Shown here in pieces: positions 50,789-59,194 of a stretch of 64,000 nt of DNA. Under the pieces are notes generated by a model. The model searched no databases, was not told the origin of the DNA, and saw only the letters and a program-made list of their open reading frames with translations. Position numbers and translations under genes: made by a program. The number at the start of each line of letters is the position of its first letter. Position 1 is the first letter of the stretch. The stretch comes from Bacteroidota bacterium (lineage in GTDB: Bacteria > Bacteroidota > Bacteroidia > Palsa-965), in assembly GCA_020402865.1 (NCBI GenBank), contig JADBYT010000010.1, positions 62,001 to 126,000 on the forward strand, in the 5' to 3' direction.

Positions 50789-51704
50789 GTTGCAGAAATC
50801 CATTCTGCGTACACTCGCGTATTACGATGTTTTCCGGTTTCCGCTGAAAGATTACGAACTGCTTACGTTCGGCACTTTCACCGGAACCAAAGACGATTTA
50901 CAGCGCGAATTGAATGCATTGCTTATTACCGGCATTGTACGTGAAATGCGTGGCTATTATTTTCTTGCCGATACCTGCACTTCACATGTGGAAGCCCGCG
51001 AAGTAAATCAGATCCGGGCCGATGCCGCACTAAAAAAGGTAAAACGTTTCAGCACACTCATTTCCCGCTTCCCGTTTATTGAAGCCGTTTGTATTTCAGG
51101 TTCATTCTCCAAAGGCGTACTCGACCGCTACGGCGATGTGGATTATTTCCTCATTGCAAAACCCGGGCGGCTCTGGATTGCACGCACATTACTTATCCTT
51201 TTCAAAAAAATATTCCTTTTCAATTCGCGCAGGTATTTTTGCATCAATTATCTGATCGACAGCAACTCGCTCGAAATTCCGGATAAAAATATTTTCACCG
51301 CCACCGAAATCCTCACGCTTATACCCATGTCGGGCGGAAAAATGTACGCTGCATTTATCCGGCAGAATACCTGGGCCAAAAGCTATTTACCCAACCGGCT
51401 TTTACATACTGCAAATACTATTCCGGCCACCGCCCCCAAAGGAATACTGTCGCGCCTGATTCAGTTTCTGCTTAAAGGAAAGGTTGGTGACTCGATTGAC
51501 GAATTCTGTTTTCGCATTACCTACAACCGTTGGAAGAAAAAGTTCCCGCACCTGAAAGAAGAAGAGTTTGAGCTTAATCTGCGTTCGCGCCGCAATGTAT
51601 CCAAACATCACCCGCGCGGCTTCCAGTACAGGGTACTAAGCACCTACCGGCAAAAACTTAACCACCTGATGGTAGAGGATGAACCCAAACTGGTTGTGGC
51701 CTGA
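50781..51704 (+). CDS. Nucleotidyltransferase-fold protein with N-terminal winged helix
   Basis: This 307-residue protein starts with a winged-helix-like region (LRTLAYYDVFRFPLKDYELL, residues about 8-75). A DNA polymerase beta-type nucleotidyltransferase core follows: ISGSFSKG with Gly107-Ser108, then DRYGDVDYF with Asp119 and Asp121. These are the GS and DxD positions of an active site. The third acidic residue is not certain. Relatives occur with radical SAM genes in other envelope clusters, where they are uncharacterised. It overlaps the methyltransferase gene by 8 nt and is followed by a 42-nt gap. Confidence 0.78.
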   Translation: MNELQKSILRTLAYYDVFRFPLKDYELLTFGTFTGTKDDLQRELNALLITGIVREMRGYYFLADTCTSHVEAREVNQIRADAALKKVKRFSTLISRFPFIEAVCISGSFSKGVLDRYGDVDYFLIAKPGRLWIARTLLILFKKIFLFNSRRYFCINYLIDSNSLEIPDKNIFTATEILTLIPMSGGKMYAAFIRQNTWAKSYLPNRLLHTANTIPATAPKGILSRLIQFLLKGKVGDSIDEFCFRITYNRWKKKFPHLKEEEFELNLRSRRNVSKHHPRGFQYRVLSTYRQKLNHLMVEDEPKLVVA

Positions 51705-51746
51705 AAGCCTAAATCTGAGTAAATAACCTGTGCAGCATCGCCATAC

Positions 51747-53207
51747 GTGAAGTTACTTTTTACACATTCGTACTTTCTGCGTTTCGATCCCAAACAATGG
51801 GAAACAGCCACACCTTACCCTCCCCTGGCTACCTTGTATGCCGCGGCTTACCTGCGCCAGAACGGGCATCATGTACTGCTGCATGATGTGCAGTTTGAAG
51901 AAACTCCCGATGCCGTTGAACACACACTTGCCGCAGAAAAACCGGATGTGCTGGTTATTTACGACGACGGCTTCAATTACCTTACCAAAATGTGCCTCAC
52001 CAACATGCGCGAGGCCGCCTGGAAAATGCAGCAGCTGGCTAAAAAATACGGCTGCAAAGTCATCGTTTCAAGTTCCGATTCTACCGACCACGCAGAAAGC
52101 TACCTCAAGCACGGTGCCGATTTTATTATTGCCGGTGAAGCCGAACAAACGCTGCTTGAACTCATCACCGCGCTTGATAAAAACGAGCCCACGCAACATA
52201 TCAAAGGACTCATCTACCTCGATGGCGAACTGCAACGTACAGCCAAACGCGAAGTAATCCGCGACCTCGACACTCTTCCCCTGCCTGCGTGGGATCTCGT
52301 AAACATTACACCCTACCGCGAAATGTGGCTCAAAAACCACGGCTACTTTTCGCTCAACATGGTTACCACACGCGGCTGTCCGTACAAATGCAACTGGTGC
52401 GCCAAACCTATTTACGGCAACCGATACAACACGCACTCGCCCGAAAATATTGCGGGCATGATTGAGCAGCTGCAGCAAAAATTCGGCTTCACTCACATCT
52501 GGTTTGCCGATGATATTTTTGGCCTTAAACCCGGATGGCTGCGCGATTTCAGCGCCGCCGTGCTGCAACGCAAACTAAAATTCAGTTACAAAATTCAGTC
52601 GCGCGCCGATTTGCTTTTGCAGGAAGACAACATCCGCCACCTTGCTGCCTCCGGCTGTGATATGGTGTGGATGGGCGCCGAAAGCGGATCGCAGAAAATT
52701 CTCGATGCCATGGACAAAGGCACAAAGGTGGAACAGATACACGAAGCCACCCGGCTGCTCAAAAAACACGGCATCAAACCCGCATTCTTCCTGCAGTTCG
52801 GCTATCCGGGCGAAACGATGGACGATATTAAAAAAACCATCGCTATGGTAAACGAACTTTTGCCTTACGACATCGGCATCTCCGTTTCCTATCCCCTGCC
52901 CGGCACCGAATTTTACGAACGCGTAAAAGCCGAACTAAAACACAAAACAAACTGGACAGACAGCGATGAGCTTGCACTCATGTTCAGCAACACCTATCAG
53001 CCCGCGTTTTACAAGCAGCTGCACCGTTATGTGCACAAGTCGTACCGCAAACACCAGTCGCTGCATCTGCTTCGGGCGCCTGTAAAAAGTTTGCGCAGCC
53101 GTGCAGGCTTGCGGCGCATGCTGGCACTGCCATACTATCACTTCTCGGCACTGGCCGAAAAACGCAAACTCATAAGCACCGAACCCGATGCAGCACGCAG
53201 CCTTTAA
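51747..53207 (+). CDS. B12-binding-type radical SAM protein 2
   Basis: This 486-residue protein has an N-terminal cobalamin-binding-like domain (about residues 1-150) and a radical SAM core with C211, C215 and C218 in RGCPYKCNWC. FADDIFGLKPGW and WMGAESGSQKILDAMDKG are further family segments, and GYPGETMDDI follows. It lacks a DxHxxG motif. The start is GTG, giving MKLLFTHSYF. It is a paralogue of the third radical SAM protein of the cluster. The gene for a methyltransferase begins 20 nt before its stop. Confidence 0.87.
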   Translation: MKLLFTHSYFLRFDPKQWETATPYPPLATLYAAAYLRQNGHHVLLHDVQFEETPDAVEHTLAAEKPDVLVIYDDGFNYLTKMCLTNMREAAWKMQQLAKKYGCKVIVSSSDSTDHAESYLKHGADFIIAGEAEQTLLELITALDKNEPTQHIKGLIYLDGELQRTAKREVIRDLDTLPLPAWDLVNITPYREMWLKNHGYFSLNMVTTRGCPYKCNWCAKPIYGNRYNTHSPENIAGMIEQLQQKFGFTHIWFADDIFGLKPGWLRDFSAAVLQRKLKFSYKIQSRADLLLQEDNIRHLAASGCDMVWMGAESGSQKILDAMDKGTKVEQIHEATRLLKKHGIKPAFFLQFGYPGETMDDIKKTIAMVNELLPYDIGISVSYPLPGTEFYERVKAELKHKTNWTDSDELALMFSNTYQPAFYKQLHRYVHKSYRKHQSLHLLRAPVKSLRSRAGLRRMLALPYYHFSALAEKRKLISTEPDAARSL

Positions 53208-53973
53208 CGAGTATGCGCCGCTGTATGATGCGCATTTTACGCACAGCAAAACCGGCATGGCACAACGCAACCGCGTGTACAGCCTGCTCGCGCGTGAATT
53301 GAAAAAAGACTGCACCGTGCTCGAACTCAACTGCGGCACCGGACAGGATGCACACTGGCTTGCCCGGCAAGGCTGCACCGTGTTTGCTACCGATGCGGCC
53401 GAAGGCATGGTACACACAGCACGCACCAAAAATGCTGCGGAAAAAAATGTATCGGTAAGCATGGCCGATTTACGCATGCCCGAACAACTCCCGCAACAGC
53501 AGGTCGATCTGGTGTTTTCAAACTTCGGCGGGCTCAACTGCCTCTCGCCCGATGAACTCAGACAGCTTGCGCCCGCACTTGCCAAACGGCTGACACCTGA
53601 CGGAAAAGCAGTACTGGTAGTAATGGGGCGTGGCTGCTGGTGGGAAAGATTCTACTTCCTGCTCAAGCGCGATGCGCGCCGCACACGCCGCAACAGCAAA
53701 ACAGCAGTAAAAGCCATAATCGAAGGCCGAGAAGTAAACACGTGGTATTACACCCCGCGAGAATTTGCCTCATTCTTCCAGCCTCACTTCCGAATTAAAA
53801 ATGCGGCCGCGGTGGGCCTGTTTGTTCCACCTTCATACCTCGACCCGTTTTTTGCACGCAAAAGCTTCTTATTTTCAATACTTGCTGCCCTCGACCGTTT
53901 GCTTGCGCGCGGCAGCTGGTGCGCCAATGCAGCCGATCATTTTCTCATTACACTTGAACCAAGCGACGTATGA
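53188..53973 (+). CDS. Class I SAM methyltransferase (UbiE/BioC-like)
   Basis: This 261-residue protein is a class I methyltransferase. The SAM-binding stretch is VLELNCGTGQDAHWLARQG, with an Asp-containing second strand, VFATDAAEGMVHTA, and a FSNFGGLNCLSPDELRQL post-motif region. This resembles the UbiE/BioC group, which methylates carbon or oxygen of small molecules. It overlaps the previous radical SAM gene by 20 nt and the next one by 4 nt (ATGA), so the three are translationally coupled. Substrate unknown. Confidence 0.84.
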   Translation: MQHAAFNEYAPLYDAHFTHSKTGMAQRNRVYSLLARELKKDCTVLELNCGTGQDAHWLARQGCTVFATDAAEGMVHTARTKNAAEKNVSVSMADLRMPEQLPQQQVDLVFSNFGGLNCLSPDELRQLAPALAKRLTPDGKAVLVVMGRGCWWERFYFLLKRDARRTRRNSKTAVKAIIEGREVNTWYYTPREFASFFQPHFRIKNAAAVGLFVPPSYLDPFFARKSFLFSILAALDRLLARGSWCANAADHFLITLEPSDV

Positions 53974-55340
53974 AAGTACTGCTCACTCATGGCTACTTTC
54001 TGGCCGATGACCCTAAGGAACAGGCCATCATGAAACCGTATGTACCGCTGGGCATTCTGTACATCTCGGCCTGGCTCGAAAAACACGGTATTGAAAATGA
54101 AGTATTCGACAGCACCTTTCAAACTTTCGAACTTCAGCTAAATAAAATACGCAGCTTCCGGCCCGATGTAATTGCCGTGTACACCAACCTCATGACCAAA
54201 CTCAATGTACTTCGGTTGGTGAATGCAGTGAAAAACGATGCGCAGCTCAAACACATTCCCGTGGTGCTTGGTGGTCCCGAAGTGCGCAACCACGCCGAAA
54301 AATTTCTCACCCACGGCGCCGACCTGCTGGTGGTGGGCGAAGGCGAGGAAACCATGCTTGAGGTGGTAAAAGCCATTGGCGAAACAAAAGAAATTCCGCT
54401 GCATATTGATGGCACTGCCGTGTGGCACAACGGTGCGCTGAAAATGAATGCCGAACGCAAACTCGTGCGCAACATCGACGAGCTTCCGTTTCCAAACCGC
54501 CACAAGGTTGATCTGCATCTTTACCTCAATGCGTGGAAAGAACGGCATGGCTACAGCATGGTATCGGTAAGCACCATGCGCGGTTGCCCTTACACCTGCA
54601 AGTGGTGCAGCCGCGCCGTGTATGGCGGCACTTACCGGCGCAGAAGTCCTGCGCTGGTGGTGGATGAACTCGAAAGCATTCAGCAAAACTACAAGCCCGA
54701 TAAAATCTGGTTTGTGGACGATGTGTTTACCATCAGCCACAAATGGCTCAAGGAATTTGCCGACGAAATTGAACGCCGCCAGCTCAGGGTAAGCTACGAA
54801 ATCATTTCCCGCGCCGATCGCATGAACGAAGAAGTAATTGAACTTCTGCGCCAGAGCGGCTGTTTCCGTGTGTGGATCGGCGCCGAAAGCGGCTCGCAGC
54901 GTATCATTGATGCAATGGATCGCCGGGTTGATGTGCAGCAGGTGCGCAACATGATTAAGCTGAGCCGCAAACAAGGCATCGAAGCCGGCACCTTCATCAT
55001 GCTCGGCTATCCCGGCGAAACCCGCGCAGATATTAAGGAAACCATCCGCCACCTTGTAGAGTCGGCACCCGATCAGTACACCATCACCATTGCCTATCCC
55101 ATTAAAGGCACACGGCTGTACGAGGAAGTGGAAGATAAATTCACCACCACACTCAACTGGGCACAATCCACCGACCGCGAAATCGACTTCCGGCGCACTT
55201 ACAGCCGCAAGTATTACGAGTATGCCGTGCGCTGGGTGTACAATGCCGTGGGCGCCTCACGTACACAAAATCCGCTGCGCAAAATGTATCTCACCGGCAA
55301 AGGCGTGTTCGCGCAGCTGCTCATGCAGTGGAATGCGTAA
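53970..55340 (+). CDS. B12-binding-type radical SAM protein 3
   Basis: This 456-residue protein has an N-terminal cobalamin-binding-like domain (about residues 1-140) with HIPVVLGGPEVRNHAEKFL and LVVGEGEETML. The radical SAM core follows, with C206, C210 and C213 in RGCPYTCKWC, and VWIGAESGSQRIIDAMDRR and LGYPGETRADIKETI further on. It is a paralogue of the protein at 51747. It ends the six-gene unit, with 219 bp of gene-free DNA after it in which I see no clear terminator. Substrate unknown. Confidence 0.87.
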   Translation: MKVLLTHGYFLADDPKEQAIMKPYVPLGILYISAWLEKHGIENEVFDSTFQTFELQLNKIRSFRPDVIAVYTNLMTKLNVLRLVNAVKNDAQLKHIPVVLGGPEVRNHAEKFLTHGADLLVVGEGEETMLEVVKAIGETKEIPLHIDGTAVWHNGALKMNAERKLVRNIDELPFPNRHKVDLHLYLNAWKERHGYSMVSVSTMRGCPYTCKWCSRAVYGGTYRRRSPALVVDELESIQQNYKPDKIWFVDDVFTISHKWLKEFADEIERRQLRVSYEIISRADRMNEEVIELLRQSGCFRVWIGAESGSQRIIDAMDRRVDVQQVRNMIKLSRKQGIEAGTFIMLGYPGETRADIKETIRHLVESAPDQYTITIAYPIKGTRLYEEVEDKFTTTLNWAQSTDREIDFRRTYSRKYYEYAVRWVYNAVGASRTQNPLRKMYLTGKGVFAQLLMQWNA

Positions 55341-55559
55341 GAGCTTTTTCAGCTTGCCGGCTGCCAGCAATATCTCCGTATATATAAATGAAAATTGAGG
55401 TGGAGCGAACCTGATGGTGCGTTAAAAAACCGTTGGCTCCCGTCTTCCATTACAAGTCCTCAGTAGTTTTTACCCGAAACACGTTATAAACCTTCCGGGC
55501 TTTCCATTGCAGCCGGGGCTGGAAAATCAATTCACCTGTGCAACAAAAATAGCGTCAAC

Positions 55560-56780
55560 TTACTCCACCTTAAATTTCCTCAACACATAAATCATCCACA
55601 CCAAAGCCGCCACACAAAACAACGCAGATGCAAAGTAAGGTGCGCCGGGAAGATTTGTACTGATCGTGCCGTCGGTAAACCATGCAAAGAGCGTAGTCAT
55701 AAGCACCGGACCAATCATTGCCGTTAAACTCATTACGCTTGTAATAAATCCCTGCAATTCGCCCTGCTCATCTTTACCCACTTTCTTCGAAAGAATACCC
55801 TGAATAGTAGGCCCGGCCAAACCACCAAACGCAAGGGGCACCACACAGGCAAACATCCAGAAACTACTGTTTGCCATACCCGCAATGAACATACCCAGTC
55901 CGTACATCGAAATTCCGATAAGAATGGAACGGCGGTTACCTAACTTAGGAATAAGCACACGGCTTAATCCGCCCTGCACCAAAGCAACCATTATCCCCAC
56001 AAAGGCAAGCGAAAGCCCGATCATGCCCGGCTCCCAGCCCAAACGGTATTCGGTGTAAAAATTCCAAACCGATTGCAACGACTGCCCGGCCATGTTGATA
56101 AGGAAAAACGCCACACCCATGCGCAGCACAAGCGGATAACGAGCCAATGAAATCAATGCGCCTACCGGATTTGCGCGCTTCCAGCTAAACTTGCGCCGGT
56201 TCTCGGGCAGCAACGATTCAGGAATAACCAGAAAACCGTACAACGCATTAAGCAGTGAAAGCCCGGCGGCTACAAAAAACGGCACACGTTCACCTAAACC
56301 TGCAAGCCAGCCGCCAATTGCAGGCCCGGCAATAAACCCAAGACCAAACGCCGCACCAATCAGTCCGAAATTCTGTTCGCGCTTATCTTCCGGGCTTATG
56401 TCAGCTATGTAAGCACTTGCCACGGTAAAGCTTGCACCCGTTACCCCTGCAATCAACCGCCCCAGAAACAGCCACCACACCGTAGGCGCAAAACCCAGCA
56501 AGAGGTAATCAAGACCAAAGCCAAGCAATGACATCAGCAGCACCGGGCGGCGGCCAAAACGGTCGCTGAGACTTCCCAGCAGCGGCGAAAACAAAAACTG
56601 CATGGCCGCATACACCAGCGCCAGCACACCGCCCCATTGCGCAGCCTCGTTAGCTTCCAGACCGGTCATTTTTTCAAGCAGACCCGGTAAAACCGGAATA
56701 ATTATGCCCAATCCCATCACATCCACAAAAATTGTGATGAAGATAAAAAGCAGGGCCTGCTTGCTTTGACGTGGATTCAT
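55560..56780 (-). CDS. MFS transporter, TetA(B)-like drug:proton antiporter group
   Basis: This 406-residue protein has 12 membrane helices of the major facilitator superfamily, Tet/TCR group. The loop 2-3 motif A is GSLSDRFGRRPVLL and motif C-like residues are in GLGFIAGPAIGGWLAG. Such antiporters export small compounds, sometimes tetracycline, but most are of unknown substrate, so resistance should not be assumed. It begins 9 nt after the stop of the HD hydrolase gene and is probably co-transcribed with it. Confidence 0.85.
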   Translation of the reverse strand: MNPRQSKQALLFIFITIFVDVMGLGIIIPVLPGLLEKMTGLEANEAAQWGGVLALVYAAMQFLFSPLLGSLSDRFGRRPVLLMSLLGFGLDYLLLGFAPTVWWLFLGRLIAGVTGASFTVASAYIADISPEDKREQNFGLIGAAFGLGFIAGPAIGGWLAGLGERVPFFVAAGLSLLNALYGFLVIPESLLPENRRKFSWKRANPVGALISLARYPLVLRMGVAFFLINMAGQSLQSVWNFYTEYRLGWEPGMIGLSLAFVGIMVALVQGGLSRVLIPKLGNRRSILIGISMYGLGMFIAGMANSSFWMFACVVPLAFGGLAGPTIQGILSKKVGKDEQGELQGFITSVMSLTAMIGPVLMTTLFAWFTDGTISTNLPGAPYFASALFCVAALVWMIYVLRKFKVE

Positions 56781-56789
56781 TAAGCGCGG

Positions 56790-58037
56790 TTATTTAGTAG
56801 TGCGTAATGATTTGGGATAGCACAGGAAATATTTTTTCACCGGCTTAGACAGCACAGAAATATTGAAAATATCCGCAGCTTCGGCAATATCCATTATCTG
56901 CCCGTTCTTGAACTTAATATTGATACTTATATTCTCGTCGCTGCTGTAGGCATTATTCTGCACCGCACCGGTAAACACATAGTACGGCATTTCAGCTTTT
57001 GAAATATTAAATTGCTTTGTGGCCTTTTCATACAAATTCTCTACATACGACCCATCAAAAGGCTTGTTCTGCAATTCCACCGCATAAAGCTGGCGGTTTA
57101 CCATCTGGCTGCATAACTGCGAGAGAATCTTATCCTTGTGTTTTGCCCACACTTTTATCGACGACATAATGTCGTAATCATCAAGCTCGGCAAAAGCTTC
57201 CAGCACTTCGGGCTGCTTTACAAATGATGATTTGGTGATGCGGCTGTGCAGAAACACACTCAGCGAAGGTGTGCAAAAAAGCTCCTCGCCGCTCATGGCA
57301 AGTTCTTTGGCCCGCTTCAAAATATTCACCAGCAAGTGCTCGGCGCTGAGCACAGTTTTGTGTAAATACACCTGCCAGTACATGAGCCTGCGTGCAATGA
57401 TGAATTTCTCAATACTGTAAATGCCTTTGTCTTCCACCACCAGCTCATCATCCACCACATCCAGCATTTTCACAATACGATCGCTGCTTACAATACCTTC
57501 CGACACGCCGGTGAAAAAACTATCGCGGCGCAGATAATCAAGCCTGTCCATATCAAGCTGACTTGATACCAGCTGATGCAGGAATTTCTTCTGATACTTG
57601 TTGCGGAAGATTTTAATGGCAAGGGTGAGTCTGCCTTCAAACACATCATTCAGCCTGTCCATAATCAGCCCCGAAACATCTTCGTGCGTTACATTATGCA
57701 CAATGCTTGTTTCAAGCGCATGCGAAAACGGACCGTGCCCGATATCATGCAGGAGAATGGCGATGTACGCGGCTTCAGCTTCTTCGTCGGTAATGACGGT
57801 GCCTTTGCTGCGTATTTCGCTTATGGCCTCTACCATAAGGTGCATGGCACCCATAGCATGATGAAAACGGGTGTGCAGCGCGCCGGGATACACAAGATTG
57901 GTAAGCCCCAACTGGCGGATGCGGCGCAAACGCTGAAAGTAGGGATGCTCAATCAGGCGGAATGTAAGATCGGTGGGCACGGTTACAAAACCATAAACCG
58001 GATCGTTAAAAATCTTGCCCTTAACACTGCGTTTCAT
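56790..58037 (-). CDS. HD-domain phosphohydrolase (dNTPase-like)
   Basis: This 415-residue protein has an N-terminal HD domain (about residues 50-180), with the metal ligands in TRFHHAMGAMHL and ILLHDIGHGPFSHALE. The starting region (VYGFVTVPTDLTFRLIEHPYFQRLRRI) is typical of the SAMHD1/dGTPase-like group. The remaining C-terminal part is mostly helical. It probably hydrolyses a nucleotide; which one cannot be read off. It is divergent from the haem A synthase gene and shares its transcript with the MFS gene. Confidence 0.85.
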   Translation of the reverse strand: MKRSVKGKIFNDPVYGFVTVPTDLTFRLIEHPYFQRLRRIRQLGLTNLVYPGALHTRFHHAMGAMHLMVEAISEIRSKGTVITDEEAEAAYIAILLHDIGHGPFSHALETSIVHNVTHEDVSGLIMDRLNDVFEGRLTLAIKIFRNKYQKKFLHQLVSSQLDMDRLDYLRRDSFFTGVSEGIVSSDRIVKMLDVVDDELVVEDKGIYSIEKFIIARRLMYWQVYLHKTVLSAEHLLVNILKRAKELAMSGEELFCTPSLSVFLHSRITKSSFVKQPEVLEAFAELDDYDIMSSIKVWAKHKDKILSQLCSQMVNRQLYAVELQNKPFDGSYVENLYEKATKQFNISKAEMPYYVFTGAVQNNAYSSDENISINIKFKNGQIMDIAEAADIFNISVLSKPVKKYFLCYPKSLRTTK

Positions 58038-58102
58038 ACGGAAGCCGTAAAAATAGCTGATTTATGTCTGTTTTTTAACCATTCAGCGCCCGCAGAGATA
58101 CG

Positions 58103-58110
58103 TATTTTTG
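58103..58110 (+). promoter_or_regulatory. -7 element TATTTTTG directly before the haem A synthase
   Basis: An exact TAnnTTTG ends 8 nt before the ATG at 58119. The divergent HD gene has a near-match (TATTTTTA) about 15 nt upstream of its own start, so back-to-back promoters are likely. Confidence 0.5.
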
Positions 58111-58118
58111 TACCCGAA

Positions 58119-59171
58119 ATGATGCAGCCGCCTGACTCAACCGCCAAACGCGACCGATTGCTGCTCCGCGCCGGTCTGGTTACACTTGTTTTACTTTACC
58201 TTGTAATCGTAGCCGGCTCGGTAGTACGCGCCACCGGTTCAGGCATGGGTTGCCCCGACTGGCCCAAGTGTTTTGGCTTCTACATTCCGCCCACCGACAG
58301 TAACCTTGTGGCCTATCATCCGGGCAAAGACTATAAAAAAGGCCACATGGTGATTGTAAATGATACGCTTTGGCGCGCACCGGCTGATTTTACCGGAAGC
58401 ACATCATTCAACCGCAGCCAGTGGGAAAAATACCCCACGCACAATTACGCCAAATTCAACGCCCTGCACACCTGGGTCGAATACATCAATCGCCTCATCG
58501 GTGCGCTTAGTGGTTTTGGCATGCTCATCATGCTGGCCATCGCCCTCACACGTTTCAGACGCGATAAGGGAACTGTGCTCTGGCTGCTGCTGGGCATGGT
58601 GGTGCTGGGCTACATTGCATGGCTGGGCAAAGTAGTGGTTGACAATAATCTCGCGCCGCTGAAAATCACCATGCACATGATGAGCGCGCTGGCCATTGTG
58701 GCCATTGTGCTGGTGGTAAACAACCGCCTGCGCAAACAGGTGTATGCACAAACGCCAGCCGTTACCGGCAATCTGGTTATGTACGGACTGGTGTTTCTGC
58801 TAGCCTTAACGCTTGCACAGATTATTGCCGGCACACAGGTGCGGCAGGAAGTAGATACGCTCTACAAACTTACCGGCAACACCGGCCGCGATACCTGGAC
58901 TTCGCAACTCAGCGGCACCTACAGCATTCATCAGCTGCTGGCGTTGCTTGTGGTGGCGCTCAACGGCATGCTTTACTGGATGCTTCGCCGCCTTGCATCA
59001 CTCAAACGCGGTGCTGCAGCAATTATCCTGCTGCTGCTTGCCGAATATGCCATAGGCGTAATTCTGCACCGCGCAGGCATTCCCGCCAGCCTGCAACCAT
59101 TGCACGTGGTTATAGCCACGGTGGTGTTTGGATTGCAGTTTTGGTTGTTGCTGCGGATGAAAAGGAAATAG
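58119..59171 (+). CDS. ctaA: COX15/CtaA-family haem A synthase
   Basis: This 350-residue polytopic membrane protein is a COX15/CtaA-family protein, which converts haem O to haem A for aa3-type cytochrome oxidases. Family features are VVRATGSGMGCPDWPKCFG near the N-terminus and haem-ligand histidines in ALHTWVEYINRLIG, KITMHMMSALAI, SIHQLLALLVV and PLHVVIATVVFGLQF. A frame extends upstream to 57576, but that part is antisense to the HD gene and has no family similarity. ATG 58119 (or 58122) gives the normal N-terminus. It is a single-gene unit, convergent with the carboxypeptidase gene. Confidence 0.92.
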   Translation: MMQPPDSTAKRDRLLLRAGLVTLVLLYLVIVAGSVVRATGSGMGCPDWPKCFGFYIPPTDSNLVAYHPGKDYKKGHMVIVNDTLWRAPADFTGSTSFNRSQWEKYPTHNYAKFNALHTWVEYINRLIGALSGFGMLIMLAIALTRFRRDKGTVLWLLLGMVVLGYIAWLGKVVVDNNLAPLKITMHMMSALAIVAIVLVVNNRLRKQVYAQTPAVTGNLVMYGLVFLLALTLAQIIAGTQVRQEVDTLYKLTGNTGRDTWTSQLSGTYSIHQLLALLVVALNGMLYWMLRRLASLKRGAAAIILLLLAEYAIGVILHRAGIPASLQPLHVVIATVVFGLQFWLLLRMKRK

Positions 59172-59194
59172 CAGTAACCGAAAAACCGTAATAA

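Noticed and set aside
55560-56780. Tetracycline resistance gene
   Set aside because: The protein is in the Tet/TCR-like MFS group, but so are many exporters of unknown substrate. Nothing in the sequence shows tetracycline specificity.
57576-58118. Long in-frame extension upstream of the haem A synthase
   Set aside because: It is antisense to the HD hydrolase coding sequence, has no family similarity and lies upstream of a -7 element. The conserved N-terminus starts at 58119.
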